Program-made: the position numbers and the translations under genes | NCBI GenBank assembly: GCA_016937975.1 | Contig: JAFGVN010000073.1 | Span: 1 to 64,000, forward strand | Length of the DNA stretch: 64,000 bases | Direction of reading: 5' to 3' | Origin: Clostridia bacterium | Lineage (GTDB): Bacteria; Bacillota; Clostridia; Peptostreptococcales; Acidaminobacteraceae | The notes under the pieces: generated by a model | What the model saw: only the letters and a program-made list of their open reading frames with translations | The model's database searches: none | Told to the model about the DNA's origin: nothing | Part shown: positions 1 through 8,433 of the stretch, one piece after another | Position numbering within the stretch: position 1 is the first letter of the stretch | Layout of the letters: every line of letters starts with the position of its first letter

Positions 1-81
1 ACGGTGACATCAGATATCTCTACGAAACAAGAGAATTCAGGTATCTACGTATTGCGTAAGCAAGAAGTAGTAAATGGCTAG
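1..81 (+). CDS. 3' end of an unidentified gene (partial)
   Basis: An open frame runs from the left edge of the window to a TAG stop and gives 26 residues ending in YVLRKQEVVNG. It has no internal stop and codon use like the neighbouring genes, so it is probably the C-terminus of a real protein whose body lies outside the window. The fragment is too short to assign to a family. Confidence 0.5.
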   Translation, partial: TVTSDISTKQENSGIYVLRKQEVVNG

Positions 82-159
82 GACCAGTCCACACCGAGTG
101 TGTTGCTTATAAATTCTGAAAACATTCACTTCCTTTGAGGTATGTTTCAGTTGAAATAA

Positions 160-351
160 GAAACCCCCACTTCAAGTCGAATTGATAGGCTAAGCGGGGG
201 AGGTTCATTTGCATCAATTGGATTTTATATTGCAAGTTTTTTCGAAATCGTGAATAAAGAAAATATTTTTGCCTTGTCGTTCTTTGCAATGGGATATGTA
301 TTTTTAGTTTTATATTTAAAAAAAGATGAAAAATCAAAAAAGGATGAATGA
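160..351 (+). pseudogene. Startless frame, decayed membrane-protein tail next to a C-run/G-run hairpin
   Basis: A plus-strand frame without stops runs for 63 codons but has no ATG near its 5' end. Its second half reads like a membrane-protein C-terminus: a hydrophobic stretch (FFAMGYVFLVLYL) followed by a charged tail (KKDEKSKKDE). The first part (ETPTSSRIDRLSGGG) covers a hairpin of CCCCCACTT and AAGCGGGGG. That arrangement resembles the right end of IS200/IS605-type elements, where the last tnpB codons run into such a hairpin. I read this as a relic, either of an insertion or of a truncated membrane gene. The minus-strand ORF 107..337 is probably a shadow. Low certainty. Confidence 0.3.
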
Positions 352-447
352 TTCGATTGCTTTCAATCTTTACTTTTTCTTTGACAACTGTTAAACAATC
401 CTTTCTAAGTATAGTTACTTCAAGTATAATATTTGAAAGGGGGATTT

Positions 448-954
448 ATGAAGAAAATCATTTTATTAATAATGGTCTTACTTTTGGTAGGATGTGAAAA
501 ACCAATCGAGGGGATGGTCTATTTGAAAGATGATCATACAGTTTCTTACACCGACAACATTCAGAATATTCTTTCAGATTTACCGGGGAATTTACACGTT
601 GATACAATTAAAGAAGAAGCCAATCGCTATAGCATCAATTATACAGTGCCATTGTCTAGAGAGATGGAAGAAATGAGTGCTTACTGGGAAAATGATGATG
701 CTTTTAAATCTATTTTTCTATACAACAGTCAAGTGCTCTTTCAATCTAATCCTGAGCTGGAAAATGTCATGTTCTTTCTTGAGACAAAGCATAATACTTA
801 TTATGTGACAATGATTAGAAAAGATGTAGAAGAAGCTTTGAACTATGAAAGCAACTTAAAGGATTTGACAAAGGTATGCTTAAAAAGTGATAATGTTGAC
901 CAATATTACAGTAAGCATTCAGTTCTAATCTTTGAAAGAGAGGAAGGTTGCTGA
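448..954 (+). CDS. Small lipoprotein of unknown function
   Basis: 168 residues. The N-terminus MKKIILLIMVLLLVGC is a lipoprotein signal with a clear lipobox (LVGC), so the mature protein should be acylated at Cys16 and anchored on the outer face of the membrane. The rest is acidic and soluble with no motif I recognise. The ORF track starts at a TTG upstream (433). I prefer the ATG at 448 because AAAGGGGG lies just before it and the signal peptide then begins correctly. The gene ends in a strong terminator and looks monocistronic. The next gene is also a lipoprotein, with a similar signal but no obvious homology in the mature part. Confidence 0.75.
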   Translation: MKKIILLIMVLLLVGCEKPIEGMVYLKDDHTVSYTDNIQNILSDLPGNLHVDTIKEEANRYSINYTVPLSREMEEMSAYWENDDAFKSIFLYNSQVLFQSNPELENVMFFLETKHNTYYVTMIRKDVEEALNYESNLKDLTKVCLKSDNVDQYYSKHSVLIFEREEGC

Positions 955-983
955 GATTTATAAAAAACTGCAGGTTGCAGATG

Positions 984-1009
984 AACGTAGGAGATTCCTA
1001 CGTTTTTTT
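984..1009 (+). terminator. Intrinsic terminator of the lipoprotein gene
   Basis: AACGTAGGA, loop GAT, TCCTACGTT, then a T-run: a perfect 9-bp stem followed by five further T residues. Confidence 0.9.
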
Positions 1010-1098
1010 GAAAATACAAAACAGAAAAGTCTTTTCAGAGTATATTCAAATAAGTGGGGGTATATAAGGGATATAGAGTTTTCCAAAGGAGTTTTTTT

Positions 1099-1869
1099 AT
1101 GAAAAAATTACTTTTGATATTCATGATATTCCTGGTAGGCTGTACCAAGGAAATAACAGACACGCGAGTAATCGTTGATACTGAAACCTTTGAAGGTCAA
1201 AAAGTCAACGAAAGAATAATGGTGCCAATAGAAGCTGTTGAAGCCTTAGATGTTGATATTTTACGCAATGGCAATACCGTTTATTTGACCAATGAAAATA
1301 TTCAGACAGAGGTTTCCAACAATCGACCTTATGTATGGTATATCGATCAAGGGGACACAGGAAAATACGCAGGTGACAATTGTGGTCCATCGTCAACTGT
1401 AATGGCTGCACTTTGGCAGAATCATAATTTTGATGAGACACCAGTGGATGCAAGGAGCGAGTTTCGTTCAGCAGGTGGTTGGTGGTACACAGAAGATATA
1501 GAAGATTACTTTGACCGTTATAAAATACGCTATGACATAGATGATTTTGATGATGCCTATGAGTGGATAGCAGAGTTAAGTTCTGGTAATATCCTCTTAC
1601 TATGCTTAGATACAACCTATTTATCCTTTCAAGATAATCCAGATGATTATGTGGGTAGATTTTACAGTTATACTGGGGGACATTTTCTAATTCTAAAAGG
1701 CTATAAATATATTATGAATGAACTGTATTTTGAAGTCTATGATTCCAACAATTGGGGAAGTGTTTACTCAGATGGTTCACCGAAAGGGAAAGACAGATTA
1801 TATCCAGCAGATGAACTGATGAATGCTGTGGATAGCTGGTGGTCAAATTATTTTATAATCTATGAATAA
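1099..1869 (+). CDS. Surface lipoprotein with C39-like cysteine peptidase domain
   Basis: 256 residues. A lipoprotein signal (MKKLLLIFMIFLVGC) is followed at about residues 35-75 by a stretch (MVPIEAVEALDVDILRNG) resembling the copper-amine-oxidase N-terminal-like repeat, a non-catalytic wall-associated module in Firmicutes. The remainder looks like a C39-like (Peptidase_C39_2) domain. It has the catalytic-type Cys in DNCGPSS, a later GGHFLILKGY supplying the His, and YDSNNWG supplying the Asp/Asn. It is probably an extracellular peptidase or amidase-like enzyme. The start at ATG 1099 is chosen because AAAGGAG precedes it and the lipobox is then well placed; the track start at 1054 (GTG) has no such support. 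Confidence 0.75.
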   Translation: MKKLLLIFMIFLVGCTKEITDTRVIVDTETFEGQKVNERIMVPIEAVEALDVDILRNGNTVYLTNENIQTEVSNNRPYVWYIDQGDTGKYAGDNCGPSSTVMAALWQNHNFDETPVDARSEFRSAGGWWYTEDIEDYFDRYKIRYDIDDFDDAYEWIAELSSGNILLLCLDTTYLSFQDNPDDYVGRFYSYTGGHFLILKGYKYIMNELYFEVYDSNNWGSVYSDGSPKGKDRLYPADELMNAVDSWWSNYFIIYE

Positions 1870-1918
1870 ATTAAATAAATTTGTTGTAAGATAGAAGAAA
1901 CGGAGACGTTTCTTTTTC

Positions 1919-1967
1919 TGTGTAAAGGGGTACACACTATATACCGATTAGTTTACACACTGTGTAA
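1919..1967 (+). promoter_or_regulatory. Upstream activator sites for the sigma-54 promoter
   Basis: Two inverted repeats lie about 90-140 bp before the -24/-12 promoter: TGTGTA-AAGGGG-TACACA (1919-1936) and TTACACA-C-TGTGTAA (1953-1967). The second is a perfect 7+1+7 palindrome. Near-identical sites precede the second sigma-54 promoter at 6396. They are the likely binding sites for the LevR-type activator encoded at 3601, which is inferred from position and repetition. Confidence 0.7.
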
Positions 1968-2057
1968 CAGGATGTAATAATGTTCACAATGTTAAATAAA
2001 TGAGATATTTCAAGGCTTCTCGATTTACTTATGTGTCCTTGGACGACAATAAAAAAG

Positions 2058-2074
2058 TTGGCACGGCTTTTGCT
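2058..2074 (+). promoter_or_regulatory. Sigma-54 (RpoN) promoter of the EIIC gene
   Basis: TTGGCAC-GGCTT-TTGCT matches the -24/-12 consensus (TTGGCAC N5 TTGCT) with GG and GC at the required spacing. It lies 66 bp before the EIIC start codon. Confidence 0.9.
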
Positions 2075-2140
2075 CATATAATAATTGCTCAGTAAAATGA
2101 GCTCAACTGCTATGCAATTATCGTATTAGGGAGGTTTAAA

Positions 2141-3481
2141 ATGAAAGGTTTATTAAATTGGTTTGAAGAGCACTTCATTCCTGTAGCTGCCAAAATAGGT
2201 TCACAAAGACATTTGGTTGCTATCCGTGATGGTTTTATCGCAATTATGCCGTTAATTATTGCAGGTTCAGTGGCTGTTATGATTAACAACTTAAGTTTAC
2301 CAGGCTATGATCACAACGCATTGATGTCAAAAATATTTGGTGATGGCTGGAGAGCATTAGGCGGAAACGTTTGGTGGGGAACTCTAGCCATGATGGCATT
2401 GCTTGTATCTTTCACAATTGCTTACAACTTGGCAAAATCTTATGATGTTAATCCATTAACTGCAGGTGTATTATCTGTTTCGAGTTTCATGGTATTAATT
2501 CCTCAAATGTTTGTATCAGCATCCGTTCCAGAGGCATTAGATGGCATTGCTGTACCAGCAGAATTAGTTGGTAAGACCATAGGGACTTGGGGTAACATTA
2601 ACTGGTCCTTCTTATCTTACTCGAGTTTATTCGGTGCAATTGCTGTTGCTTTAATCGTTACTGAGATTTATGTAAAGTTAGTTAAATCAAAGAAATTTGA
2701 AATTAAGTTACCAGAAAACGTTCCACCAGCAGTATCAAAAACTTTTGCAACATTAGTCCCTGTAATGATTACTATTTTCATCGTAGGATTCGCACAAGTT
2801 TGGATTGATAAAACTGGTACATCAGTATCGAAATTCTTACTAGACGTTGTGCAAAAGCCAGTTTCAGAAGTTGGTAACACATTAGGTGGCGCAATTGCTG
2901 TTGCATTCTCTAACCATATTTTCTGGTTCTTTGGTTTACATGGTTCTAACATTTTAGATCCTGTAATGCAATCTGTATTTATGCCTTTGGCTACTGCTAA
3001 CGCTGACTTACTAGCTCAAGGTAAAGAAATGACTTACATCGTAACGAAATCATTCTTTGATGGTTTTGTTTACATGGGTGGTTCAGGTACAACTGTTGGT
3101 TTATTAGCTGCGATCTTCGTATTTGGTAAAGACAAAGCACAACGTTCTATTGCTAAAATTGCTGCACCAACTTCATTGTTTAACATTAACGAACCTGTAG
3201 TATTTGGTTTACCAATTGTTTTAAATCCATTGTTCTTCTTACCTTTCGTATTTGGTCCAGTGATCTTAACAATTATTTCTTATACTGCAACAGCTGTTGG
3301 TTTAGTACCAATGACATCTGTAATCGTTCCTTGGACAACACCACCAGTAATTGGTGCATTCTTAGCAACTAATGGTAGTGTTGCAGCAGCAGCTCTTGCA
3401 CTTTTCAACTTGGCATTAACTGTTGTTATGTATTTACCATTCGTAATTTTATCAAACAGAAAATTAGAGAAGTCTTTATAA
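2141..3481 (+). CDS. PTS EIIC, lactose/cellobiose/chitobiose family
   Basis: 446 residues, the usual length for a stand-alone CelB-type EIIC. This is the membrane channel that brings in a beta-linked sugar, usually a disaccharide, during phosphorylation. The N-terminus (LNWFEEHFIPVAAKIGSQRHLVAIRDGF) and the FNINEPVVFGLPIVLNP segment are signature stretches of this family. About eight to ten hydrophobic segments are visible. No EIIA or EIIB domain is fused; separate EIIB and EIIA genes lie at 6716 and 7033. A GGGAGG ribosome site precedes ATG 2141. Expression should depend on sigma-54 and the adjacent regulator. Substrate is not certain; MupG in the same locus suggests an amino-sugar disaccharide. 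Confidence 0.93.
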   Translation: MKGLLNWFEEHFIPVAAKIGSQRHLVAIRDGFIAIMPLIIAGSVAVMINNLSLPGYDHNALMSKIFGDGWRALGGNVWWGTLAMMALLVSFTIAYNLAKSYDVNPLTAGVLSVSSFMVLIPQMFVSASVPEALDGIAVPAELVGKTIGTWGNINWSFLSYSSLFGAIAVALIVTEIYVKLVKSKKFEIKLPENVPPAVSKTFATLVPVMITIFIVGFAQVWIDKTGTSVSKFLLDVVQKPVSEVGNTLGGAIAVAFSNHIFWFFGLHGSNILDPVMQSVFMPLATANADLLAQGKEMTYIVTKSFFDGFVYMGGSGTTVGLLAAIFVFGKDKAQRSIAKIAAPTSLFNINEPVVFGLPIVLNPLFFLPFVFGPVILTIISYTATAVGLVPMTSVIVPWTTPPVIGAFLATNGSVAAAALALFNLALTVVMYLPFVILSNRKLEKSL

Positions 3482-3525
3482 TCCTTGCAGATTTAATCTG
3501 TAAGAGGGTGAATAATCAAATAAAA

Positions 3526-3548
3526 AAGGATGCATTTTATGCATCCTT
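3526..3548 (+). terminator. Hairpin after the EIIC gene
   Basis: AAGGATGCA, loop TTTTA, TGCATCCTT. The stem is 9 bp and perfect, but the T-tract is short, so termination may be partial. Confidence 0.6.
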
Positions 3549-3600
3549 AACCACTTTATATACCTATAAGATATAATAAAAGTATAAGAAGGAGGTAACG

Positions 3601-6309
3601 ATGAAAAAAATTGATCAAATTTATCAGGCATTGGAAAACTTACAGAAATCTAATCAAGAAGGTGTATCTGCCCAGGACATTAGTCTTGAAGTGGATACAG
3701 ATCGTTCCAATGTGAGCCGTTACCTCAATATTTTAGTCGATGAAGGTCGAGTGGAAAAGTTTGATGGCCGCCCTGTAAAATTTAAAGCAAGATACGAGAA
3801 AAAAATTGATGTTAGAGGTGTAGATGTCACCTTCGCCAATAGTTTTGAAAGGATTATCGGTGCAAATTTATCCTTGCAGATTCCCATACAGCAAGCCAAG
3901 GCAGCTATTTTCTATCCGCCGAGAGGATTACACACTTTACTTTTAGGTGAAACAGGTGTTGGAAAATCCATGTTTGCTGAGCACATGTACTTCTTTGCAA
4001 AGGAAGTTAAAATGATTAAAAAAGATGCTCCATTTATTCATTTTAATTGCGCTGATTATGCCTCAAATCCTCAACTTTTGGTGGCCCAAATTTTTGGTGT
4101 AAAAAAAGGTGCCTTTACTGGCGCTGAGAAAGATCGCGATGGCTTGTTGTTAAAGGCTCATGAAGGTATTTTATTTTTAGATGAAGTACATCGTTTATCG
4201 CCGGAAGGTCAGGAGATGCTGTTTACCTTTATAGACAAAGGTGTTTTTAGACCTTTAGGTGAAACGGAAAAAGTGATCCATGCAGACGTTCAGATTATTG
4301 CAGCAACCACTGAAGATCCCAACTCTTATTTGTTAAAAACATTTACACGACGAATTCCTATGAGTATCTTGTTACCAGCATTGAGTGAGCGGTTATTGGA
4401 TGAACGTTATCAACTCATTCAAGTTTTTATAAACGAAGAATCAAAAAGGGTGAACAAAAGCATTTATATCAATAAGAATTCTCTGATCTCATTTTTATTA
4501 TTTGAATGCATCAACAATATCGGTCAATTGAAAAGTGATATTCAGTTGGCATGTGCCAAAGCCTTCTTGAATTACAAATCTCAAGAAGAAAGTTATATTT
4601 TAATTACTCAAATGGATTTGCCTCATCATGTCAAAAGAGGCATGTTAAAAATAAAAGAAAATAGAGATGAAATAGATAAGCTTCTTAAACACAAAGGTGA
4701 TATTTTAAGATTTTATTATGATGAACATCAACAAATAGCTGTAGATGATGAGATGTTCCATGAAGAAGGCACTTACTTCTACAATATGATAGAAGAAAAA
4801 GTAAAATCACTAAAAGATACCGGTATGGATGATGAAGAAATCAATCAACTTTTAAATGTAGACATTGATACTTACTTCAAACAGTATCTAGGGAATTTAC
4901 CTAGAAAGTTTAAGGCTGATGATTTAAAAGGTATTGTGGATGAGAAGGTGATGGATACCGCCTTAAAAATGATGGACTATGCATCAAAGCAACTGAATAG
5001 AACCTATGATGAAAAAATATTTTTTGGGTTGGCTCTTCATCTGCATTCAAGTATTGAAAGAATAAAAGATGGAAAAAGAATTTATCATCCTAAATTAAAT
5101 TTTATCAGAGTACAATATGAAAAAGAATTTATCGTGGCAATGGAAGTTGCTAAATTAGTAGATAAAACCTTTGAATTACAAGTCCCATTAGATGAAATTG
5201 GCTATTTGACTATGTTCTTTGCAACAGAAGGCATACAGCTGGATCCTATGGAAGAAAATGGCGTTTTTGTCATTGTTGTCGCCCATGGCAATGCGACTGC
5301 AACCAGTATGGTGCAGGTTGCCAAATCCTTAGTGGATGCAGAGCGTGTTATTGGTTTGGATATGTCTTTGAGTATGAAGGCAGAAGCCATGTATGAAATC
5401 GTCAAGTCAGAAATTCTGAAATTAAAATCCTATGATGGTATTTTATTGCTTGTGGACATGGGTTCACTAGGGAATTTCGGTGACATGATTTACGAAGAAA
5501 CAGGTATCGTGATTAAAACCATTGACATGGTCAGTACACCAATTGTACTAGAAGCTTGTAGAAAAGCAGAACTTGGTAGAGATATTACTGAGATTTATAA
5601 TGCATGTCGCGAGATGCAATTAAGAAACAGAAATAAAAGAAAACACAAACATATTAGAGATAATTTAATTCTCACGGCATGTTTCACTGGAGAAGGCGCT
5701 TCAGAAAAATTAAAAGCGATTATAGAAGAACGTATAGATAACTTGGATCATATTCGCATTGAATCCATTAATATCTTAAACAGAAAAGAATATTTGAAGA
5801 AAATTGAGGATTTTAGAAAAGATTATCACCTGTTGGCCATTGTTGGTACCATAGATATTGATATTACAGGTATACCATTTATTTCAGCGGTGGATCTCTT
5901 TTCAGGTAACGGCATAAAAAAACTCGAGAGCATTATAGAGGAAGAAGACAACTATCTTAAAATTATTCAGTCCTTGAAAGAACATATTACCGTAACGAAT
6001 GTTGAAAAATTAATGGGTAATTTGCGAACTTTCATTGGAGAAGTTGAACTGGAGCTTTCTTTAAGTGTGCCTTCAGAAGTGAAGACCGGTATAATTCTTC
6101 ATATGTCTTTTCTTGTTGAGAAATTGATTAAGGAATTGCCGGAAACCGAGTTTAAGGAATTGGATGCTTTCAAAAGTAAATACAGTCGAGAATTTTTCCA
6201 AATTAAAAGCTGTTTAAATACCATAGAAGACTATTATCAATTACACATAGGTGACGATGAAGTAGCTTATTTGTGTAAGATGTTTGTTGAAAATCGAGAT
6301 AGTGTGTAG
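3601..6309 (+). CDS. LevR/CelR-type sigma-54 activator with PRD and PTS domains
   Basis: 902 residues. Order: an N-terminal winged HTH (about 1-65); an AAA+ sigma-54 interaction domain (about 85-320) with Walker A GETGVGKS near 116, GAFTGA near 170 and Walker B ILFLDEVHRL; PRD1 (His near 480); an EIIA-Man-like domain with AHGNATATSM (His near 562); an EIIB-like segment with TACFTGEG (Cys near 694); and PRD2 (His near 834). Such proteins activate sigma-54 promoters of PTS operons. HPr and EII phosphorylate the PRDs to couple activity to sugar supply. It lies between the two sigma-54 promoters it presumably controls. GGAGG precedes ATG. The intact GAFTGA loop indicates it can contact sigma-54. 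Confidence 0.93.
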   Translation: MKKIDQIYQALENLQKSNQEGVSAQDISLEVDTDRSNVSRYLNILVDEGRVEKFDGRPVKFKARYEKKIDVRGVDVTFANSFERIIGANLSLQIPIQQAKAAIFYPPRGLHTLLLGETGVGKSMFAEHMYFFAKEVKMIKKDAPFIHFNCADYASNPQLLVAQIFGVKKGAFTGAEKDRDGLLLKAHEGILFLDEVHRLSPEGQEMLFTFIDKGVFRPLGETEKVIHADVQIIAATTEDPNSYLLKTFTRRIPMSILLPALSERLLDERYQLIQVFINEESKRVNKSIYINKNSLISFLLFECINNIGQLKSDIQLACAKAFLNYKSQEESYILITQMDLPHHVKRGMLKIKENRDEIDKLLKHKGDILRFYYDEHQQIAVDDEMFHEEGTYFYNMIEEKVKSLKDTGMDDEEINQLLNVDIDTYFKQYLGNLPRKFKADDLKGIVDEKVMDTALKMMDYASKQLNRTYDEKIFFGLALHLHSSIERIKDGKRIYHPKLNFIRVQYEKEFIVAMEVAKLVDKTFELQVPLDEIGYLTMFFATEGIQLDPMEENGVFVIVVAHGNATATSMVQVAKSLVDAERVIGLDMSLSMKAEAMYEIVKSEILKLKSYDGILLLVDMGSLGNFGDMIYEETGIVIKTIDMVSTPIVLEACRKAELGRDITEIYNACREMQLRNRNKRKHKHIRDNLILTACFTGEGASEKLKAIIEERIDNLDHIRIESINILNRKEYLKKIEDFRKDYHLLAIVGTIDIDITGIPFISAVDLFSGNGIKKLESIIEEEDNYLKIIQSLKEHITVTNVEKLMGNLRTFIGEVELELSLSVPSEVKTGIILHMSFLVEKLIKELPETEFKELDAFKSKYSREFFQIKSCLNTIEDYYQLHIGDDEVAYLCKMFVENRDSV

Positions 6310-6327
6310 AAATCACACAGTGTGTAA
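6303..6327 (+). promoter_or_regulatory. Upstream activator sites for the ptsH operon promoter
   Basis: TGTGTA-GAAA-TCACACA overlaps TCACACA-G-TGTGTAA (6313-6327). In reverse this reads as the same 15-bp palindrome found at 1953. The sites begin inside the last codons of the activator gene and end about 69 bp before the second sigma-54 promoter. Confidence 0.7.
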
Positions 6328-6395
6328 AGTGTGAAATCTTTAATGTGCAAAAGCTGTATGTGTTGCAATAACTGAACTTGAACTGTGTAAAAAAG

Positions 6396-6412
6396 TTGGC
6401 ACGATTCATGCT
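6396..6412 (+). promoter_or_regulatory. Sigma-54 promoter of the ptsH-ptsI operon
   Basis: TTGGCAC-GATTC-ATGCT: full -24 element and GC at -12, with the same spacing as the promoter at 2058 and the same preceding AAAAAAGTTGGCACG context. It lies 28 bp before the HPr start codon. Confidence 0.88.
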
Positions 6413-6439
6413 TTATATATTTGCGAGGAGGACGTTAAC

Positions 6440-6706
6440 ATGAAAAAGGCAATTGTAACTATAGAAAATCAATCGGGTCTTCACGCAAGACCAGCAAGCT
6501 CTTTTGTGGCTGTAGCACAAAAATTTGAATCAGAAATTCAATTGGCAAAGGATGGCAATGCCATTAATGCCAAGAGTATTATTGGCATATTGGGACTGGG
6601 TGTTTCTCTAGGTGATCAAGTTGAAATCATTGCTGAAGGTAATGATGAAGTTGAAGCCGTAGAAGCGTTGGTTCATTTAGTAAATGAAGAATTGAAACAT
6701 CAATAG
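6440..6706 (+). CDS. ptsH: HPr phosphocarrier protein
   Basis: 88 residues, normal HPr size. The phosphorylation site is SGLHARPAS with His15, and the regulatory Ser46 is present in NAKSIIGILGLG, so HPr kinase could act on it. HPr accepts phosphate from Enzyme I and hands it to EIIA. It is the first gene of a sigma-54-driven operon that also holds EIIB, EIIA, MupG and Enzyme I, so it is likely dedicated to this sugar rather than the cell's main HPr. GAGGAGG precedes ATG. Confidence 0.93.
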   Translation: MKKAIVTIENQSGLHARPASSFVAVAQKFESEIQLAKDGNAINAKSIIGILGLGVSLGDQVEIIAEGNDEVEAVEALVHLVNEELKHQ

Positions 6707-6715
6707 GAGGATGTT

Positions 6716-7021
6716 ATGAAGGATATTATGTTAGTTTGTTCGGCAGGTATGTCAACGAGTTTACTTGTGGTTAAAATGCAAGAAGCTGCTGCTGCTAGAA
6801 ATTTAAGTGTCAATATTTTTGCTGTTTCTGAAGGCGAAGCTATTAACCATTATGATAAAATTTCAGTTTTACTTTTAGGTCCTCAAGTGAGATACCTTAA
6901 AAAGAAAATTGAAAAGCAATTAGAACCAAAAGGTGTACCAGTAGAAGTTATCAACAGTTTGCATTATGGTACTTTAAATGGCGCAGCTGTTTTAGACGCT
7001 GCTTTGGAATTAGCAAAGTAA
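6716..7021 (+). CDS. PTS EIIB, lactose/cellobiose family
   Basis: 101 residues, typical for a stand-alone CelA-type EIIB. The active Cys8 sits in MLVCSAGMSTSLLV, the family P-loop that passes phosphate to the sugar bound to EIIC. It starts 9 bp after ptsH with AGGAGG, and EIIA follows 11 bp downstream, so these are co-translated parts of one permease. Its EIIC partner is most likely the product at 2141, under the twin promoter. Confidence 0.93.
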   Translation: MKDIMLVCSAGMSTSLLVVKMQEAAAARNLSVNIFAVSEGEAINHYDKISVLLLGPQVRYLKKKIEKQLEPKGVPVEVINSLHYGTLNGAAVLDAALELAK

Positions 7022-7032
7022 GGGGATACACA

Positions 7033-7335
7033 ATGAGTGAAATGATCATATTTGGTTTAATAACATCAAGTGGTAATGCAAAAAGTTTCGCAATGGAGGC
7101 CATCCAACATGCTAAAGATGGAGATTTCCAAGCTGCTAGAGATGCAATATCATCAGCTGAGCAATCGTTAAATGAAGCTCATAAAACTCAAACTTCATTA
7201 ATTCAACAAGAAGCTAGAGGTGAGGGTGTGGAGGTTTCAATTCTTTTGATCCATGCACAAGATCATTTAATGAATGCAATTCTATTAAAAGATTTAGCTA
7301 CTGAATTTGTAGATCTATATGAGAAAATAGGTTAG
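7033..7335 (+). CDS. PTS EIIA, lactose/cellobiose family
   Basis: 100 residues, the usual size of LacF/CelC-type EIIA, which forms a helical trimer. The phosphoacceptor is His78 in LIHAQDHLM, exactly the family motif. It carries phosphate from HPr to EIIB. It begins 11 bp after EIIB and ends 2 bp before mupG, so it is translated as part of the same operon. Confidence 0.93.
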   Translation: MSEMIIFGLITSSGNAKSFAMEAIQHAKDGDFQAARDAISSAEQSLNEAHKTQTSLIQQEARGEGVEVSILLIHAQDHLMNAILLKDLATEFVDLYEKIG

Positions 7336-7337
7336 TC

Positions 7338-8432
7338 ATGAGAAGATTAGGAATTTCAATTTATCCTGATCGTGCACCCCTTCAAGAACATCTCAATTAT
7401 ATTCATTTAGCAGGTGCATACGGTTTTAAAAGAATTTTTACTTGTTTGATTTCAATGGGTGAAAATCAAGAAGCCTTTATGATGGATTTTAAAAAAATAG
7501 TTGAAACAGCTAATGCTTATGAGATGGAAGTCATCGCAGATGTGGATCCAGAAGTCTTTAAAGCATTAGGTGTACATTATAGTGATTTAAGTTATTTTAA
7601 AGAACTTGGACTTTCAGGAATCAGATTAGACTTAGGATTCTCAGGCAATGAAGAAAGTGTTATGACTTGTAATCCATACAATTTGAAAATAGAAATTAAT
7701 ATGTCAAATGGAACGAGATATCTTGAAACCATTTTGTCTTATCAACCAATTTCTTCGAATTTATATGGTTGTCATAATTTCTATCCTCATCGTTATACGG
7801 GCTTGTCTCAAAGTCATTTTATGGCCTGTTCCAAGCAATTTAAGGAGCATAATATCAAGACTGCTGCTTTTATTTCTTCAAAAACAGCTGAATTTGGACC
7901 TTGGCCAGTAAGTGATGGACTTTGTACTTTAGAGCATCATCGTGATATGAGCCTTGTCACACAAGCTAAGGAATTGTTTAATACAGGTCTAATTGATGAC
8001 GTCATTATAGCCAATTGCTTTGCCAGTGAAGAGGAATTAAAAGCTTTGAGTGAAATGGATAAAGAGGTTTTAACTTTAGACGTTGAACTTCTTGAGAATT
8101 TACCTCAAGTAGAAAAAGATATTGTTTTAAAAGAATTTCATTTTAATCGTGGAGATGTGAGTGCGTATATGATTCGTTCTACACAATCGAGGGTGAAATA
8201 CAAAGGACATCAATTTGACCCGATAAATACACAACCGATTAAAAAAGGTGATATTTTAATAGATTCATCTCTATATACAAGGTATGCAGGAGAGTTGCAG
8301 ATTGCCTTACAAGATATGGAGAATACAGGCAAAACCAGTGTCGTTGGTAGAGTTCTTGATGATGAGCTGCCATTATTGGATTCTATTTTGCCATGGCAGA
8401 AATTTAAGTTCAGTGAAAGAAAAAGAGGTTAG
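7338..8432 (+). CDS. mupG: MupG-like 6-phospho-N-acetylmuramidase (DUF871 family)
   Basis: 364 residues, full length for the DUF871 family. The opening RRLGISIYPDRAPLQEHLNYI and the GCHNFYPHRYTGL segment are characteristic of the family, which has an N-terminal TIM barrel and a cyclophilin-like C-terminal domain. The characterised Staphylococcus member (MupG) cleaves MurNAc-6-phosphate-GlcNAc after PTS uptake, releasing MurNAc-6P and GlcNAc. Here the gene is translationally tight with EIIA (2-bp gap) and ptsI (1-bp gap), which supports hydrolysis of the imported phospho-disaccharide. The exact substrate is inferred. No MurQ etherase is present in the window. Confidence 0.85.
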   Translation: MRRLGISIYPDRAPLQEHLNYIHLAGAYGFKRIFTCLISMGENQEAFMMDFKKIVETANAYEMEVIADVDPEVFKALGVHYSDLSYFKELGLSGIRLDLGFSGNEESVMTCNPYNLKIEINMSNGTRYLETILSYQPISSNLYGCHNFYPHRYTGLSQSHFMACSKQFKEHNIKTAAFISSKTAEFGPWPVSDGLCTLEHHRDMSLVTQAKELFNTGLIDDVIIANCFASEEELKALSEMDKEVLTLDVELLENLPQVEKDIVLKEFHFNRGDVSAYMIRSTQSRVKYKGHQFDPINTQPIKKGDILIDSSLYTRYAGELQIALQDMENTGKTSVVGRVLDDELPLLDSILPWQKFKFSERKRG

Positions 8433-8433
8433 T

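Noticed and set aside
107-337. Minus-strand 76-residue ORF in the track
   Set aside because: No ribosome site, odd composition, and it lies opposite a hydrophobic plus-strand frame; it looks like an antisense shadow of the relic.
7708-7911. Plus-strand ORF of 67 residues inside mupG
   Set aside because: Out-of-frame shadow of an intact, well-supported gene.
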